Assembly (NCBI RefSeq): GCF_025950235.1
Contig: NZ_JAPDDT010000003.1
Span: 558,001-622,000 of the forward strand
Reading direction: 5' to 3'
DNA: 64,000 nucleotides
Source of the DNA: Luteolibacter arcticus
GTDB taxonomy: Bacteria > Verrucomicrobiota > Verrucomicrobiia > Verrucomicrobiales > Akkermansiaceae
The notes below the pieces were generated by a model. That model worked only from the letters and a program-made list of their open reading frames with translations. It was not told the DNA's origin and did no database searches. Made by a program: the position numbers and the translations under genes. This document shows positions 8,959 through 17,354 of the stretch, piece after piece (the stretch's first letter is position 1; every line of letters starts with the position of its first letter).

Positions 8959-10388
8959 GCCGGCCTCCTTTCTACGGAAAAAGGCCAGCTCGAGCACAGC
9001 TCCTGCATCCGCTCGTCCTGTGGCGCGCGGCGACCGTAGGCCAGCATCATCCACGCCTCGGTCAGCCCGCCGAAGTAGCCGGCATGCGCCGCGGCCTCGA
9101 TCTCGACCCGCCGCAGGCAGTCGCTCTCCGTATCCGACTCCGCGATCTCAACGCCGCCATTCTCGATCAGCCGGGAAATCGTGCCGCGATAGAGCAAGCT
9201 CATCGCCTCCTGGCGACGGCCGACGCGCCACAGCTCCATCGCCGCCGTCGGGATGTCCTTGGGTAGCGACTCCGGAGCGACGTCCATCCCCATCACCACC
9301 CGCGCCGCAGCAGGAGCCGGCTTGCTCACCCCGATGCCGCGCGCTTGCAAAACATGGCGATGACGCCAGACCATCCAGACCACGAACGCGATCAGGAGAC
9401 CGAGCAGCATCCAGCCGATCCCTTGGATCAGGTAGGCGAACCATTCGCCCGGCCCGTTCCAGTTCCACGAGCTGCTACTAGGGTTCTTTTCCTTCCAGGT
9501 GTATTTGAAGACCTCGAAATCCGGCTGAGCCTTGATCTCGGTGATGACTTCCTTCGGTGCCTCCTCCGCGCCAACCCGCGGGATCATGACGCCGACAAGC
9601 AGCAACGTCAGCACCGCTCCCGCCGCGCCACGCAGGCGATTGCCCAGGCGGCGGAAGGCGAGTTCCACGTCCCAGCCTTCGATCCATGTACGATGGTTCA
9701 CGTAGATGCCGAAACCCGCACCGGTGCCGAAGACATCCACCAGCGACATCGACAGCATCACCGACGACACACCGGTCCACAGCAAGGCCTTTGGCAGTCC
9801 GGCCCACGTATTGCCGCCCCACTCCTCCATCGCCAGGCCCCACGACTGGGCCTCGGTCGCTGGCAGGAACATCAGCGCCGTGGCAAAAACCGCCACCGCC
9901 AGCCACAAGGTCAGCACGGCCCGCCACAACGCCAGCACCACCACCGTGGCATCGCCACGGCGCAGCAGCAGCCGCACCCGCGTGGCGTAGTCCTTTCGCC
10001 GCAGTCCTTCGAGATCCTCCACCGCCATCGTCAGCGGCCGCCATGGCGAGAAGCGCGCCCAGATCATGCGGAAAAAGAAGCGCCGCACGCAGGCCCGCGG
10101 CCATTCACGCAGCACCGCCTTCCACTTGGGAAGCTCGCCGAACAGCCGGCGGCTCAGCACGAAAAGGACGAGCCGCGAGCTGACCGGCATCCACCACCAG
10201 CAGACGAGCAGCAGCAGCACCGGCAGATCGCGCAGGAAGACCAGCGAGAGCGCCAGCACCGGCAGCATCCCCAGCCACCAGCAGCCGAGCAGCCGCCAGA
10301 AGTCGCGCCGGGAGAGAGCGATGCCGAGATCCACCGCCTCCCAATCGCTCCGCGGCCGGAGCTCGGCGGTCATCTCCTCAAGCCGCAC
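8955..10388 (-). CDS. DUF4129-like multi-pass membrane protein, MoxR operon
   Basis: About 477 aa. It has a multi-helix N-terminal half (hydrophobic segments near residues 35-80, 150-180 and 205-235), a soluble stretch, one more membrane helix (YLIQGIGWMLLGLLIAFVVW), and a C-terminal cytosolic domain with MELWRVGRRQEAMSLLYRGT and DTESDCLRRV. That tail is typical of DUF4129 proteins from MoxR clusters. A GTG at 10388 has a GGGGGAC Shine-Dalgarno at good spacing; the ATG at 10373 has GAGGAG directly abutting. It overlaps both neighbours, so translation is coupled. Confidence 0.8.
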   Translation of the reverse strand: MRLEEMTAELRPRSDWEAVDLGIALSRRDFWRLLGCWWLGMLPVLALSLVFLRDLPVLLLLVCWWWMPVSSRLVLFVLSRRLFGELPKWKAVLREWPRACVRRFFFRMIWARFSPWRPLTMAVEDLEGLRRKDYATRVRLLLRRGDATVVVLALWRAVLTLWLAVAVFATALMFLPATEAQSWGLAMEEWGGNTWAGLPKALLWTGVSSVMLSMSLVDVFGTGAGFGIYVNHRTWIEGWDVELAFRRLGNRLRGAAGAVLTLLLVGVMIPRVGAEEAPKEVITEIKAQPDFEVFKYTWKEKNPSSSSWNWNGPGEWFAYLIQGIGWMLLGLLIAFVVWMVWRHRHVLQARGIGVSKPAPAAARVVMGMDVAPESLPKDIPTAAMELWRVGRRQEAMSLLYRGTISRLIENGGVEIAESDTESDCLRRVEIEAAAHAGYFGGLTEAWMMLAYGRRAPQDERMQELCSSWPFSVERRPA

Positions 10389-11346
10389 GCGTCCCCCTTC
10401 CCAGCGCCAGGAAATACACCACATGCGCCACCCAGCCCGCGATGCCGACGGCGTATTTCACGTTCGAGTCGATCGCCTGCGCCGACCAGAAGCCCTCGAC
10501 CACCGCGGCAATGCCGGTCATCACCGCCGCGCCTAACAGAAGCGGCAAGGCGCGCCGGCCCGCTTCCGCGATCGCCCGCGCACGCGGCAGGCGGCCGGGC
10601 TTCAAGACACCGAGCCCCAGCCGCATGCCCGCCATGCCGGCCACCACCATGCCTAGCAGCTCATACGACGAGTGCCCGGCCACGAAGGTCCAGAATGACT
10701 CGGGATTGCACGCGTAGTGGACATAGCCCGCCGAGGCCCCGATGTGGATGCCATTGTAGACCAGGAAAAAGATCGTGCCCACGCAGGCGGCGATGCCCCC
10801 GGCAAAGATCTGGAAGTCGATGCCGACGTTGTTGCGAATGTAGAAGCCGAACATCATGAAGTTCGAGCCGAACTCCTTTCGCAGGTGACTCAGTTGCTCC
10901 TCCTTCCCGCCATACATGCTCTCCATGCTGGCCATGCCTTCCTGGCCGATGGCGGAGCGGATCCAGTCGATATCGAACCACGCCGACGCCATCATCGCGA
11001 AGAACGGGATCCAGAACAGCGCGCTGCACAGCCAGAACAACCGCCACTCGCTCCGGATGGTCTGCGGAAAACCGGCCACGGCGAATTTCAGCGCCGCCTG
11101 CCAGCCGTGCTTGCGGCTCCGGTAGAGCAGCTTGTAGCCGCGGATCACCAGCGCATTCAGCCGGTCGATCAGGTGCCCGGCATACATCCGGTGGCGGGCC
11201 AGCGCGAGGTCCGAACAGGCCTCGCGAAAGCGCCGCGGCAACTCGTCCACGCCTTCCACCGGCTTGCCCTTCTCCACGCTGGTGATCAGGCGGTCCAGCT
11301 CCACCCACTCGGCGGCGCGGCGTTCTTCAAAGGATCCCGGGCTCAT
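10378..11346 (-). CDS. SpoIIM/DUF95-family integral membrane protein
   Basis: The 322-aa protein begins MSPGSFEERRAAEWVELD and has the family segments RFREACSDLALARHRM and LNALVIRGYKLLY, followed by five or more membrane helices. The block NNVGIDFQIFAGGIAACVGT and GYVHYACNPESFWTFVAGHSSYEL with the GHSSYE motif is characteristic of the stage II sporulation protein M-like (DUF95) family. These proteins occur with RDD and MoxR genes in non-sporulating bacteria. The ATG at 11346 overlaps the RDD stop by 4 bp. Confidence 0.9.
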   Translation of the reverse strand: MSPGSFEERRAAEWVELDRLITSVEKGKPVEGVDELPRRFREACSDLALARHRMYAGHLIDRLNALVIRGYKLLYRSRKHGWQAALKFAVAGFPQTIRSEWRLFWLCSALFWIPFFAMMASAWFDIDWIRSAIGQEGMASMESMYGGKEEQLSHLRKEFGSNFMMFGFYIRNNVGIDFQIFAGGIAACVGTIFFLVYNGIHIGASAGYVHYACNPESFWTFVAGHSSYELLGMVVAGMAGMRLGLGVLKPGRLPRARAIAEAGRRALPLLLGAAVMTGIAAVVEGFWSAQAIDSNVKYAVGIAGWVAHVVYFLALGRGTRAA

Positions 11347-12098
11347 CGTCGTTCCTGCAACCAGTGGGCAATCGCCATGATTCGCGAGACGCCCTTCTGG
11401 CCGTCGCCGCCCGTCAATTCCTTCGCATGGTCGGCGATCTCCGCGCGACGACCTTCCGACCACAGTCCCGCCCGCTCGCGGAAGGCGACCACGGCGCGCA
11501 CTTCTTCCGGCCGCAGGGCCATCGCCGGGCGGGCCGCCTCCATGGGCGGCGGCGCGGGCACCGCCGGCTCCGGCAGCAGCCGGTCATAAATCACCACCGT
11601 CCCCGCGGCGAGGTCGCCCAGCCGCTGGAAGCGCTTCGTCGCCATGCAGGCCGCCAGCCCGAAGGCCATCGTGGGCACATACATGCCACCGGTCCACACC
11701 GCCGGCCACAGCGGCATCTCATCGATCCAGCGCAGGAAATTCCTCAAAATCGATTGCCCGAAGGTGATCGGCGCCCCGGACGTCTGCACCACCCGCAACC
11801 CGAGCATCCGCTTGCCCGGCGTGGCCCCGCGCTTCGAGGCCTCGAAAAACACCGGGTACCACCAGCGCATGAAAAACCACGCCAGCAGGAACACCCCGAC
11901 CGCCACCTGGAAGCCGATGCCGATCCCCGCAAACATCAGAATCACCGCCCCGATCGTCAGGATCACCCCCTGCAAGAGCATGTCGATCCCCAGCGCGATC
12001 CCGCGCGGCAGGGGCCCTGCGATGCGCAGCCGCACCTCCACGCCTTCGGCCAACTCGATGGCCTGCAGCGTGTCGATTCGCAGCGTGTTCTCGTCCAT
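11343..12098 (-). CDS. RDD family membrane protein, first gene of the MoxR operon
   Basis: The 251-aa protein carries the RDD signature: GPLPRGIALGIDMLLQGV (conserved Arg and Asp), a helical hairpin, then SKRGATPGKRMLGLRVV and RNFLRWIDEMP. Three to four membrane helices are followed by a soluble tail of about 70 residues. RDD proteins are transport-like membrane proteins of unclear role. It is the promoter-proximal gene, so operon control should sit in the 134 bp upstream (12099-12232), where I see no clear operator. Confidence 0.9.
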   Translation of the reverse strand: MDENTLRIDTLQAIELAEGVEVRLRIAGPLPRGIALGIDMLLQGVILTIGAVILMFAGIGIGFQVAVGVFLLAWFFMRWWYPVFFEASKRGATPGKRMLGLRVVQTSGAPITFGQSILRNFLRWIDEMPLWPAVWTGGMYVPTMAFGLAACMATKRFQRLGDLAAGTVVIYDRLLPEPAVPAPPPMEAARPAMALRPEEVRAVVAFRERAGLWSEGRRAEIADHAKELTGGDGQKGVSRIMAIAHWLQERR

Positions 12099-12232
12099 GC
12101 CTGTCTGGTCGGAAAGCTACCCGCCCCGCCATTTCCGTAAAGTCCGTTCGACCGGCACGAAAAAGCGCCGGGCGAGCGGGTCGCGGCGGCGCTTGGAAAA
12201 AATTGGGGCCGGTTCGGCTCACCGGTTCCCGG

Positions 12233-12952
12233 TCAGGGCGTGGCCTTCGATTTCTCGACGGCCTCGGCGATCGTCTTGCGGGATTCCTCGGAGAGCTTCT
12301 CCAGCGCGTATTCCACGCTCTTCCCGTTCGCCATCACGAAGGTCACGGTCTTGTCGTCGGCGGACTTCACCGCGGCGCGGATGCTGCCGCCAGAGGCATT
12401 CGTCCAAGCGCGTTGCTCGATCAGGTTGCCGGCAACCTCCGCGGTCGCATCTTCCCCACCACTCTTCTCCGCGGTGGCCAGGGCGTCCTTCACCGCCTTG
12501 TCAAATTCGGCACCGGACGGGCGTCCGTCGAACACCAGTTCCCCGTCTGTCCCGAAAACAAACACGCGTGGGATGCCGGTCACATCGATCGGGCCTTCCG
12601 CGCCTTCAACAATGGTGTAATCGACCTTGGCCTTTTCCAGAAGGGGCTTCATTTCATCCTTCGAGTGCCCTTGGCACTCGGCACCGATGATCACGAGACC
12701 CTTGTCGCGGTTCTCGCGGTCCATTTCCGCAAGGTGAGGCAGCGAGGCGACACATGGCGGGCATTTCACGCCCCAGTATTCCAGCACCACCACCTTGCCT
12801 TTCACGTCCTTCTTGCCGACCTTTTCGCCGAAAACGACCTTGCCGAGGTCCCAGTCGGAGAACTTGGCTTTCTTTTCTGCGGCGTGGGATGCCGGGAGGA
12901 CCATGGCCGCAAGGACGGCCAACGACGAGAGGATGCCTGGGAGAATTTTCAT
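12233..12952 (-). CDS. Exported thioredoxin-like protein with C-terminal SHD1-like domain
   Basis: The 239-aa product has a signal peptide (residues 1-24, ending PASHA) and a TlpA/thioredoxin fold with VVVLEYWGVKCPPCVASLP; the catalytic cysteines are Cys64 and Cys67 in a CPPC motif. The cis-proline loop is in VTGIPRVFVFG. The last 55 residues (RAWTNASGGSIRAAV, then MANGKSVEYALEKLSEES) match the SLA1-homology-1-like module that is frequent in Planctomycetes and Verrucomicrobia exoproteins. The protein probably reduces or isomerises disulfides outside the cytoplasm. An earlier ATG at 12991 is less likely because it delays the signal peptide. Confidence 0.88.
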   Translation of the reverse strand: MKILPGILSSLAVLAAMVLPASHAAEKKAKFSDWDLGKVVFGEKVGKKDVKGKVVVLEYWGVKCPPCVASLPHLAEMDRENRDKGLVIIGAECQGHSKDEMKPLLEKAKVDYTIVEGAEGPIDVTGIPRVFVFGTDGELVFDGRPSGAEFDKAVKDALATAEKSGGEDATAEVAGNLIEQRAWTNASGGSIRAAVKSADDKTVTFVMANGKSVEYALEKLSEESRKTIAEAVEKSKATP

Positions 12953-13011
12953 AACCGGTGCATAGCGTAGGGATAACACGGATTCTTTCAAGAAATGTCA
13001 GATTCCGGGGT

Positions 13012-13121
13012 GTAGCGGGGCGACTTCGTCCTTCCGGCGGGGTGCGGTCCGACCCGGCGAATCGATCACTTTCCGGCCATCAGGTCCGCACCCCGCCGGA
13101 ACGACGAAGTCGCCCCGCTAC
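13012..13121. repeat. Long inverted repeat (39-bp arms), MITE- or REP-like
   Basis: The arm at 13012-13050 pairs with 13083-13121 at 37 of 39 positions, around a 32-bp loop. The arms begin GTAGCGGGGCGACTTCGTC. There is no open reading frame inside. It sits just upstream of the thioredoxin/SHD1 start and next to the 3' end of the truncated synthase copy. Confidence 0.85.
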
Positions 13122-13130
13122 CTCCGAGCA

Positions 13131-13389
13131 TCACCCCTCGATCCGGTGCGGCAGGAAGCGGCTGAGGTTCCCGGTGACCGGCGAGGTATCCGCGCGGGCA
13201 GAAAGACCACGGCACTCGTCGCCGATCATCCACAGACCCCAGACGACGTGGCGTCCGGCGGCTTGGAAAAGGTCGGCGTGCTGCTGATAGACCGTCGGGC
13301 CGATGGGCGGCGGAGAATGGAAGGGTCCGCGGGAACGCAGGACCACGCCGCTGCCCTCGCGGCCGAAGAACGGCTTTTCTATCCAGCAT
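13131..13389 (-). pseudogene. Truncated 3' copy of the glutathionylspermidine-synthase gene
   Basis: On the minus strand this fragment encodes the last 80 or so residues of the intact synthase at 15251-16378: WIEKPFFGREGSGVV, then YQQHADLFQAAGRHVVWGLW to SRFLPHRIEG and a stop (TGA here, TAG in the intact gene). Over about 255 bp, 13133-13387 matches 15253-15507 with roughly 21 mismatches by my count (about 92% identity). The translations differ at only two or three residues. Homology stops abruptly at 13387, leaving no ATP-grasp N-terminus, so it is a remnant. Confidence 0.85.
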
Positions 13390-13606
13390 TTGTTCGGGTT
13401 AGTCCTTGAATTCTGAATTCTTGCCTGCCGTTGTCAGATTCGAGCCGTGGTGCCAGCGAGCAGGAGGCTGAAGAAAGCTTTGGAGGCGTCCTAACAGATT
13501 CAATTTTCAAGGACTGATACCATTCAAATTGGTTGCACCCCGCACCCGCCCGCCCCTCGACAGGGGACGGGCTTTTCATTTCCACGGCAGCGCCCATGGT
13601 GCCCAC

Positions 13607-14134
13607 GTGAAGCTCGCCCTCCACCGCTCCATCACCTTCTGGTCCGGCATCCTCGTGATGGCGTTCATCTGTTGGGCGTGGCGAGACTCTGTTTTCTGGA
13701 ATTCTTCGGTAAGCAAAAGCTCGTGGCGTCTGAATAGCTCCCGCTCGGGAGTGTCCGTGTACTACGTGCCGCCTCCGGCGTCCTTTGGCGAATGGCGCAG
13801 CACCCGCTTCAAGGCGACTCCTACATATTTCTCTCACCAATACCTGCCGCCAGCGCTGTTTGCGAGGGGCGCAGGAGTGCCCCAAGGCCCCATCGAGGTG
13901 GCCGATGACGGCTCGGTGAGCGGACCGCCCGAGTACTTGGCCTGGCAGGCGGACATGCAGGCGGCACGCAGTGAGCGTGAGCGTTTCGAGGTCTCGATGA
14001 GGCACCGACCGGTGAAGGATGGATCGCTCTTTGTTCCCTATTGGCTCTTCCTGCTGGCGGTTGCCGTTCCATGGCTTGCCTTGCCCTTCTGGCGGGCGAG
14101 GCGGAGGGGAAAGACTGCCGCGGCTATCACCTAA
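13607..14134 (+). CDS. Unknown membrane-anchored protein (two membrane helices)
   Basis: About 175 aa, starting at GTG 13607 (KLALHRSITFWSGILVMAFICWAW). The N-terminal helix (about residues 9-24) and a C-terminal helix (WLFLLAVAVPWLALPFW) flank a soluble region rich in Tyr, Pro and Ser, with a basic tail after the second helix. The start is uncertain because the in-frame ATG at 13529 lacks a signal-like profile and no Shine-Dalgarno is clear. The gene lies between the synthase fragment and the intact synthase. No family recognised. Confidence 0.6.
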   Translation: MKLALHRSITFWSGILVMAFICWAWRDSVFWNSSVSKSSWRLNSSRSGVSVYYVPPPASFGEWRSTRFKATPTYFSHQYLPPALFARGAGVPQGPIEVADDGSVSGPPEYLAWQADMQAARSERERFEVSMRHRPVKDGSLFVPYWLFLLAVAVPWLALPFWRARRRGKTAAAIT

Positions 14135-14447
14135 CAGTGCCGCCTCCCGTTCCGCTCCGCCCCCGTCGTCGGAGACCCGGACTGCGGCAGCCCTGCTGCC
14201 GCTCGAAGCCAGCAGCCCTGCTGCGGGGCAGCACCGGGTGATCTCCCCTTACCTACCACGTCCAATCGACCCGACCTGCGGACAGGCGTCATTCTCCGGC
14301 ACCTGCTGAAGCAGCTCGTTCTACCACTTCCACTGAAGACGCTTCTCTTTCGGAAACTTCGCGCAGCAGGTCTCGGGGAATCTGGGGGAATGCTTCGATG
14401 CGGGGACGGCCGCCATCAACACATCAACTCATGACCCCATCAACCAG
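14135..14447. other. Intergenic region, 313 bp
   Basis: No credible gene is seen. The left part repeats the word GCAGCCCTGCTGC around 14191-14225 and holds a CCTAACAG octamer at about 14131. The flanking genes converge. Nothing further is recognised. Confidence 0.5.
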
Positions 14448-15092
14448 TCACTTCTTCTCAGCGTCCCCATCTTTGGCTTTGGTCACTCCCTCGCTCGATG
14501 TGCTGAAAGGCTCCATGCGATGGGGCCGCCCCACCACCTCGAAGTAGACCTTCGAGCGCGGCTTCCAGAATTCCTTGTACTTCTCTGCAAAGTCCTGAGG
14601 CGTGATCGAGTCGTGCAGCGTGACGGTCCACCACTGGCCATGCTTTCTCGTCCGGCTTCCTCCCAATCCCACAATTGGATGCCGTCTCCACCCCAACATG
14701 TGGTCGCCACAACGCTTCAACAAAACCTCTTCAAACTTGAGGTTCTTGTCTTCGGAACTCCCTTTCTGCCAGTCGTAGTTTGAATCGGTTGAATTCGCCA
14801 TGTCCTCGTCGGTCAACTCGTCGGGGGTCCAGAATCCCAGGTTGTAGCTGTTTTCCGTGTAGCCAGGCTCCTTCCCATCGGGAGTCGCAATCAGCATCGA
14901 GATCGCTCGCCTGTCATGGTCATTGGCGAATCGAAGGTAATAAACCAGCCCGCCCAAGCACACGGCAAGCATGATCAGGAAGCTGGTGAACTGCAGCCAG
15001 GTCGATGGCCACAACGGGGAGTTTTTTTGAGTCTCCATAATGGGGGAAAGGACTTGGGGAACCGGTGTGTTATCCGATGTGTTGTCCGACAT
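14448..15092 (-). CDS. Unknown single-pass membrane protein
   Basis: About 214 aa from the ATG at 15092 (MSDNTSDNTPV). One membrane helix (FTSFLIMLAVCLGGLVYYL) lies near residue 40, followed by a soluble domain of about 150 residues with a Trp-rich patch (GQWWTVTLHDSITPQDFAEK) and a Lys/Asp-rich tail. It looks like an exposed, membrane-tethered domain. Its codon use is less GC-rich at third positions than its neighbours, which may indicate transfer. An alternative start is MET 54 bp further in. No family recognised. Confidence 0.6.
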   Translation of the reverse strand: MSDNTSDNTPVPQVLSPIMETQKNSPLWPSTWLQFTSFLIMLAVCLGGLVYYLRFANDHDRRAISMLIATPDGKEPGYTENSYNLGFWTPDELTDEDMANSTDSNYDWQKGSSEDKNLKFEEVLLKRCGDHMLGWRRHPIVGLGGSRTRKHGQWWTVTLHDSITPQDFAEKYKEFWKPRSKVYFEVVGRPHRMEPFSTSSEGVTKAKDGDAEKK

Positions 15093-15177
15093 GTCGAATC
15101 GATCGTGCCTCAAAGGATGGAAGTTTCATTTACATTGCACACCGGTATTTCTAATCGAAAGAAGCCTCGGGATTTCA

Positions 15178-15190
15178 GCGCCAACGGCGC
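15178..15190. repeat. Short GCGCC-AAC-GGCGC hairpin element
   Basis: This perfect 5-bp inverted repeat with an AAC loop lies in a TTTCAGCGCC context. It resembles short REP-like elements commonly scattered between genes in this phylum. It sits upstream of the gene at 14448-15092 and near the 3' end of the synthase gene. Confidence 0.4.
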
Positions 15191-15250
15191 GGCCACCAGC
15201 CCCCGCATCACACCAAAACGGGCTCGATCCGGAAGCACGAAAGCCCCTCC

Positions 15251-16378
15251 CTACCCCTCGATCCGATGCGGCAGGAAGCGGCTCAAGTTGCCGGTGACCG
15301 GCGAGGTGTCGGCGCGGGCAGAAAGCCCGCGGCATTCGTCGCCGATCATCCACAGGCCCCAGACGACGTGGCGTCCGGCGGCTTGGAAAAGGTCGGCGTG
15401 CTGCTGATAGACCGTCGGGCCGATGGCAGGCGGGGAGTGAAAGGGTCCGCGCGAACGCAGCACCACGCCGCTACCCTCGCGGCCGAAGAACGGCTTCTCC
15501 ACCCAGCGATCCACCTCACCAAGACCGTCGCGCGAGTACGACGCGGGTAGTAGCAACGGGTGACCGGGGTTCAGCTCCCAGAGGATGGGAAGGATACCCT
15601 TGTTCGAAAGCATCATCTTCCACGCCGGCTCGGTGAAGCGCTGGCGCTCCTGGCCGATCTCCGCGAAGAACGGCTCCTCCATCATCCACTCCCACGGGTA
15701 CAGCTTGAAAAGGCGCTCGATGGGACGCTCGGCTGCATCGGTGAAGCGACCACCTTCCGAAAAGCCGATTTCAGCGATGTCCAGCAGCTCGACGCTCTTC
15801 CCCGCCTGCTCCGCAGTCTCCGCCAGATAGGCAATGGTCTGCCGGTCCTCGAGGTGATCCCACGTGCAGGCGAAGTGGATCATCGCCTCGGGAAAGAGCT
15901 GCCAGCGCTCGACCAAGGCCTCGTGGATGGAATTGAGCTGGTCACTGTCAGGTGCCACGTCCTCCAGCCACTGCCACTGGATCACCGCGGCCTCTAGCAA
16001 GGACGTCGGGGTGTCGGCGTTGTATTCGAGCAGCTTTGGCGTGCTGGTGCCATCCCATGCCAGGTCGAAGCGGCCGTAGAGCGCGCGATCCCCGGCCATC
16101 CACGAGGTCTGCACCAGACCGGCAGCGGTGTCCGGGATAGCGAGCCTACTGAACCAATCGCGGCGAACGATTTCCTCGCAGGCATGGAGGCAAAGCGCGT
16201 GGAGCTGATTCGCCGCATCCTCGAGGACTTCCGCAGCCTCCAGGGTGAAGACCAGGTTCTGGTCCTCCGTCCAGTACGGCTGGCCATCGGCACCGTGCCA
16301 AAGCAGGCCGGCATCCTCGACGCGTTGCTGCCAGTCCGGCCGCGGCGGCCGGGATTCGAGGCGAATCGGGGCTTTCAT
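15251..16378 (-). CDS. Glutathionylspermidine synthase family protein (YgiC-like)
   Basis: The 375-aa product matches the ATP-grasp amide-ligase domain family of glutathionylspermidine synthase. Recognisable pieces are LLEYNADTPTSLLEAAVIQW, WMMEEPFFAEIG, KGILPILWELNPGHPLLLPA, EKPFFGREGSGVV and the C-terminal YQQ segment. Stand-alone members such as E. coli YgiC lack the amidase half of bifunctional Gsp; their physiological substrate is uncertain. Its ATG overlaps the stop of the upstream lipoprotein by 1 bp (TAATG). I reject the longer frame to 16645 because it only reads through that gene. A truncated duplicate lies at 13131-13389. Confidence 0.93.
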   Translation of the reverse strand: MKAPIRLESRPPRPDWQQRVEDAGLLWHGADGQPYWTEDQNLVFTLEAAEVLEDAANQLHALCLHACEEIVRRDWFSRLAIPDTAAGLVQTSWMAGDRALYGRFDLAWDGTSTPKLLEYNADTPTSLLEAAVIQWQWLEDVAPDSDQLNSIHEALVERWQLFPEAMIHFACTWDHLEDRQTIAYLAETAEQAGKSVELLDIAEIGFSEGGRFTDAAERPIERLFKLYPWEWMMEEPFFAEIGQERQRFTEPAWKMMLSNKGILPILWELNPGHPLLLPASYSRDGLGEVDRWVEKPFFGREGSGVVLRSRGPFHSPPAIGPTVYQQHADLFQAAGRHVVWGLWMIGDECRGLSARADTSPVTGNLSRFLPHRIEG

Positions 16379-17121
16379 TAGCTGCCGGAAGAGAACCCGC
16401 TGCCACCACCGCCGCCGCTGCGGCTGGAGCCGAAACCACCACGGACCGATTGGCCGGCGCGGACCGGCACACCGCTTGCGCGGCTCTGCTGGACCATGCG
16501 CTGGTAGCCGGGATTGGCAGCCGCGTGTGAGGCCACGGCGCTGCGCTGGCTCTCCACGCCGCCCTGCCACCCCGGTGCCTGGCTGGACGCCTGGCGGAAA
16601 CCATTGCCGGGCGAAAAGAAGCCGCGGTTGCCGGAAAGCATCCAATACATCAGCAGGGCATTGCCCATGCCGAATCCGGATCCGCCGCCATGGGCGGTGC
16701 CGGACTGGCCGGCGAGCTGCTTCTGCTCCTTCTCAAGGGCAGCCTCGACTTTCTTCAGCGCTTCCGGGGTCGGTCGGCTATCGGCGACCATGCCGAGACC
16801 CGGACGATTCTGCCATATGCCGTTGACGAACCACTTGCCGGATTGCTCGAAGCCGTAGGGGTGGGGGAAGAAATCACGGGCATCGGCATGGTAGTAGCCG
16901 ACGCCTTCGAGGTGGAAATTGTTCAGCACCATGCCGGCCGCAAGCTTGGCCTTCTGGGCGTCGAGCTCGTCGATGCGCTTCTGGGTCTCCGCCATCTGCT
17001 GGTCCTTGGCGGTGGCCACGTAGCCACTATCACACCCGGTGAGGCCTGCTCCCGTGAGCAGGGCAAGGGTTGACCAGCGGAGGATACCTCCGGGGCGGAC
17101 GACGGCAGATCGGCGTTTCAT
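16378..17121 (-). CDS. YgiB-like lipoprotein, coupled to the glutathionylspermidine-synthase-like gene
   Basis: The 247-aa product starts MKRRSAVVRPGGILR, followed by a lipoprotein signal (LALLTGAGLTGCDSG). A short coiled-coil (QKRIDELDAQKAKL) leads to an aromatic middle, a Gly/Met segment GFGMGNALLMYWMLSGN, and a low-complexity tail with RGGFGSSRSGGGGGSGF. This order (basic start, lipobox, Gly/Met hydrophobic patch, RGGFG-S tail) recalls E. coli YgiB (DUF1190), which also precedes ygiC. The sequence similarity is weak, so homology is inferred from architecture and synteny. Confidence 0.65.
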   Translation of the reverse strand: MKRRSAVVRPGGILRWSTLALLTGAGLTGCDSGYVATAKDQQMAETQKRIDELDAQKAKLAAGMVLNNFHLEGVGYYHADARDFFPHPYGFEQSGKWFVNGIWQNRPGLGMVADSRPTPEALKKVEAALEKEQKQLAGQSGTAHGGGSGFGMGNALLMYWMLSGNRGFFSPGNGFRQASSQAPGWQGGVESQRSAVASHAAANPGYQRMVQQSRASGVPVRAGQSVRGGFGSSRSGGGGGSGFSSGS

Positions 17122-17354
17122 GAGAGGCCGGAAACTAGGAGCTGCAACCTCCCCGCGTCAACCCGACTTGGATTCCAATCCGGCGGCAAGGTTCCACGCC
17201 ACACACACGCCCTGAGGCCCCGGCAAAAATTCCCCGAGTATTTTCCAAGGAAATCCCAGCTCGCCCGACTTGCTAGGTGAATCCGCGTTGCCAAGCGCTC
17301 TCGACGACGAAAGCAGGCCTCGCGGTCACCCACCACCGACACGTCATCCGTCAC

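Noticed and set aside
9345-10859. A 504-aa open frame on the plus strand inside the MoxR operon
   Set aside because: Its composition is His/Gln/Arg/Pro low complexity, and it lies opposite the DUF4129-like and SpoIIM genes, which have clear family motifs.
13379-14005. A 208-aa minus-strand frame downstream of the synthase fragment
   Set aside because: It has no protein-like pattern and mirrors the membrane-protein gene at 13607.
16379-16645. N-terminal extension of the glutathionylspermidine-synthase-like protein
   Set aside because: The extra 89 residues are Arg/Trp-rich and overlap the upstream lipoprotein gene out of frame. The ATG at 16378 matches family length.
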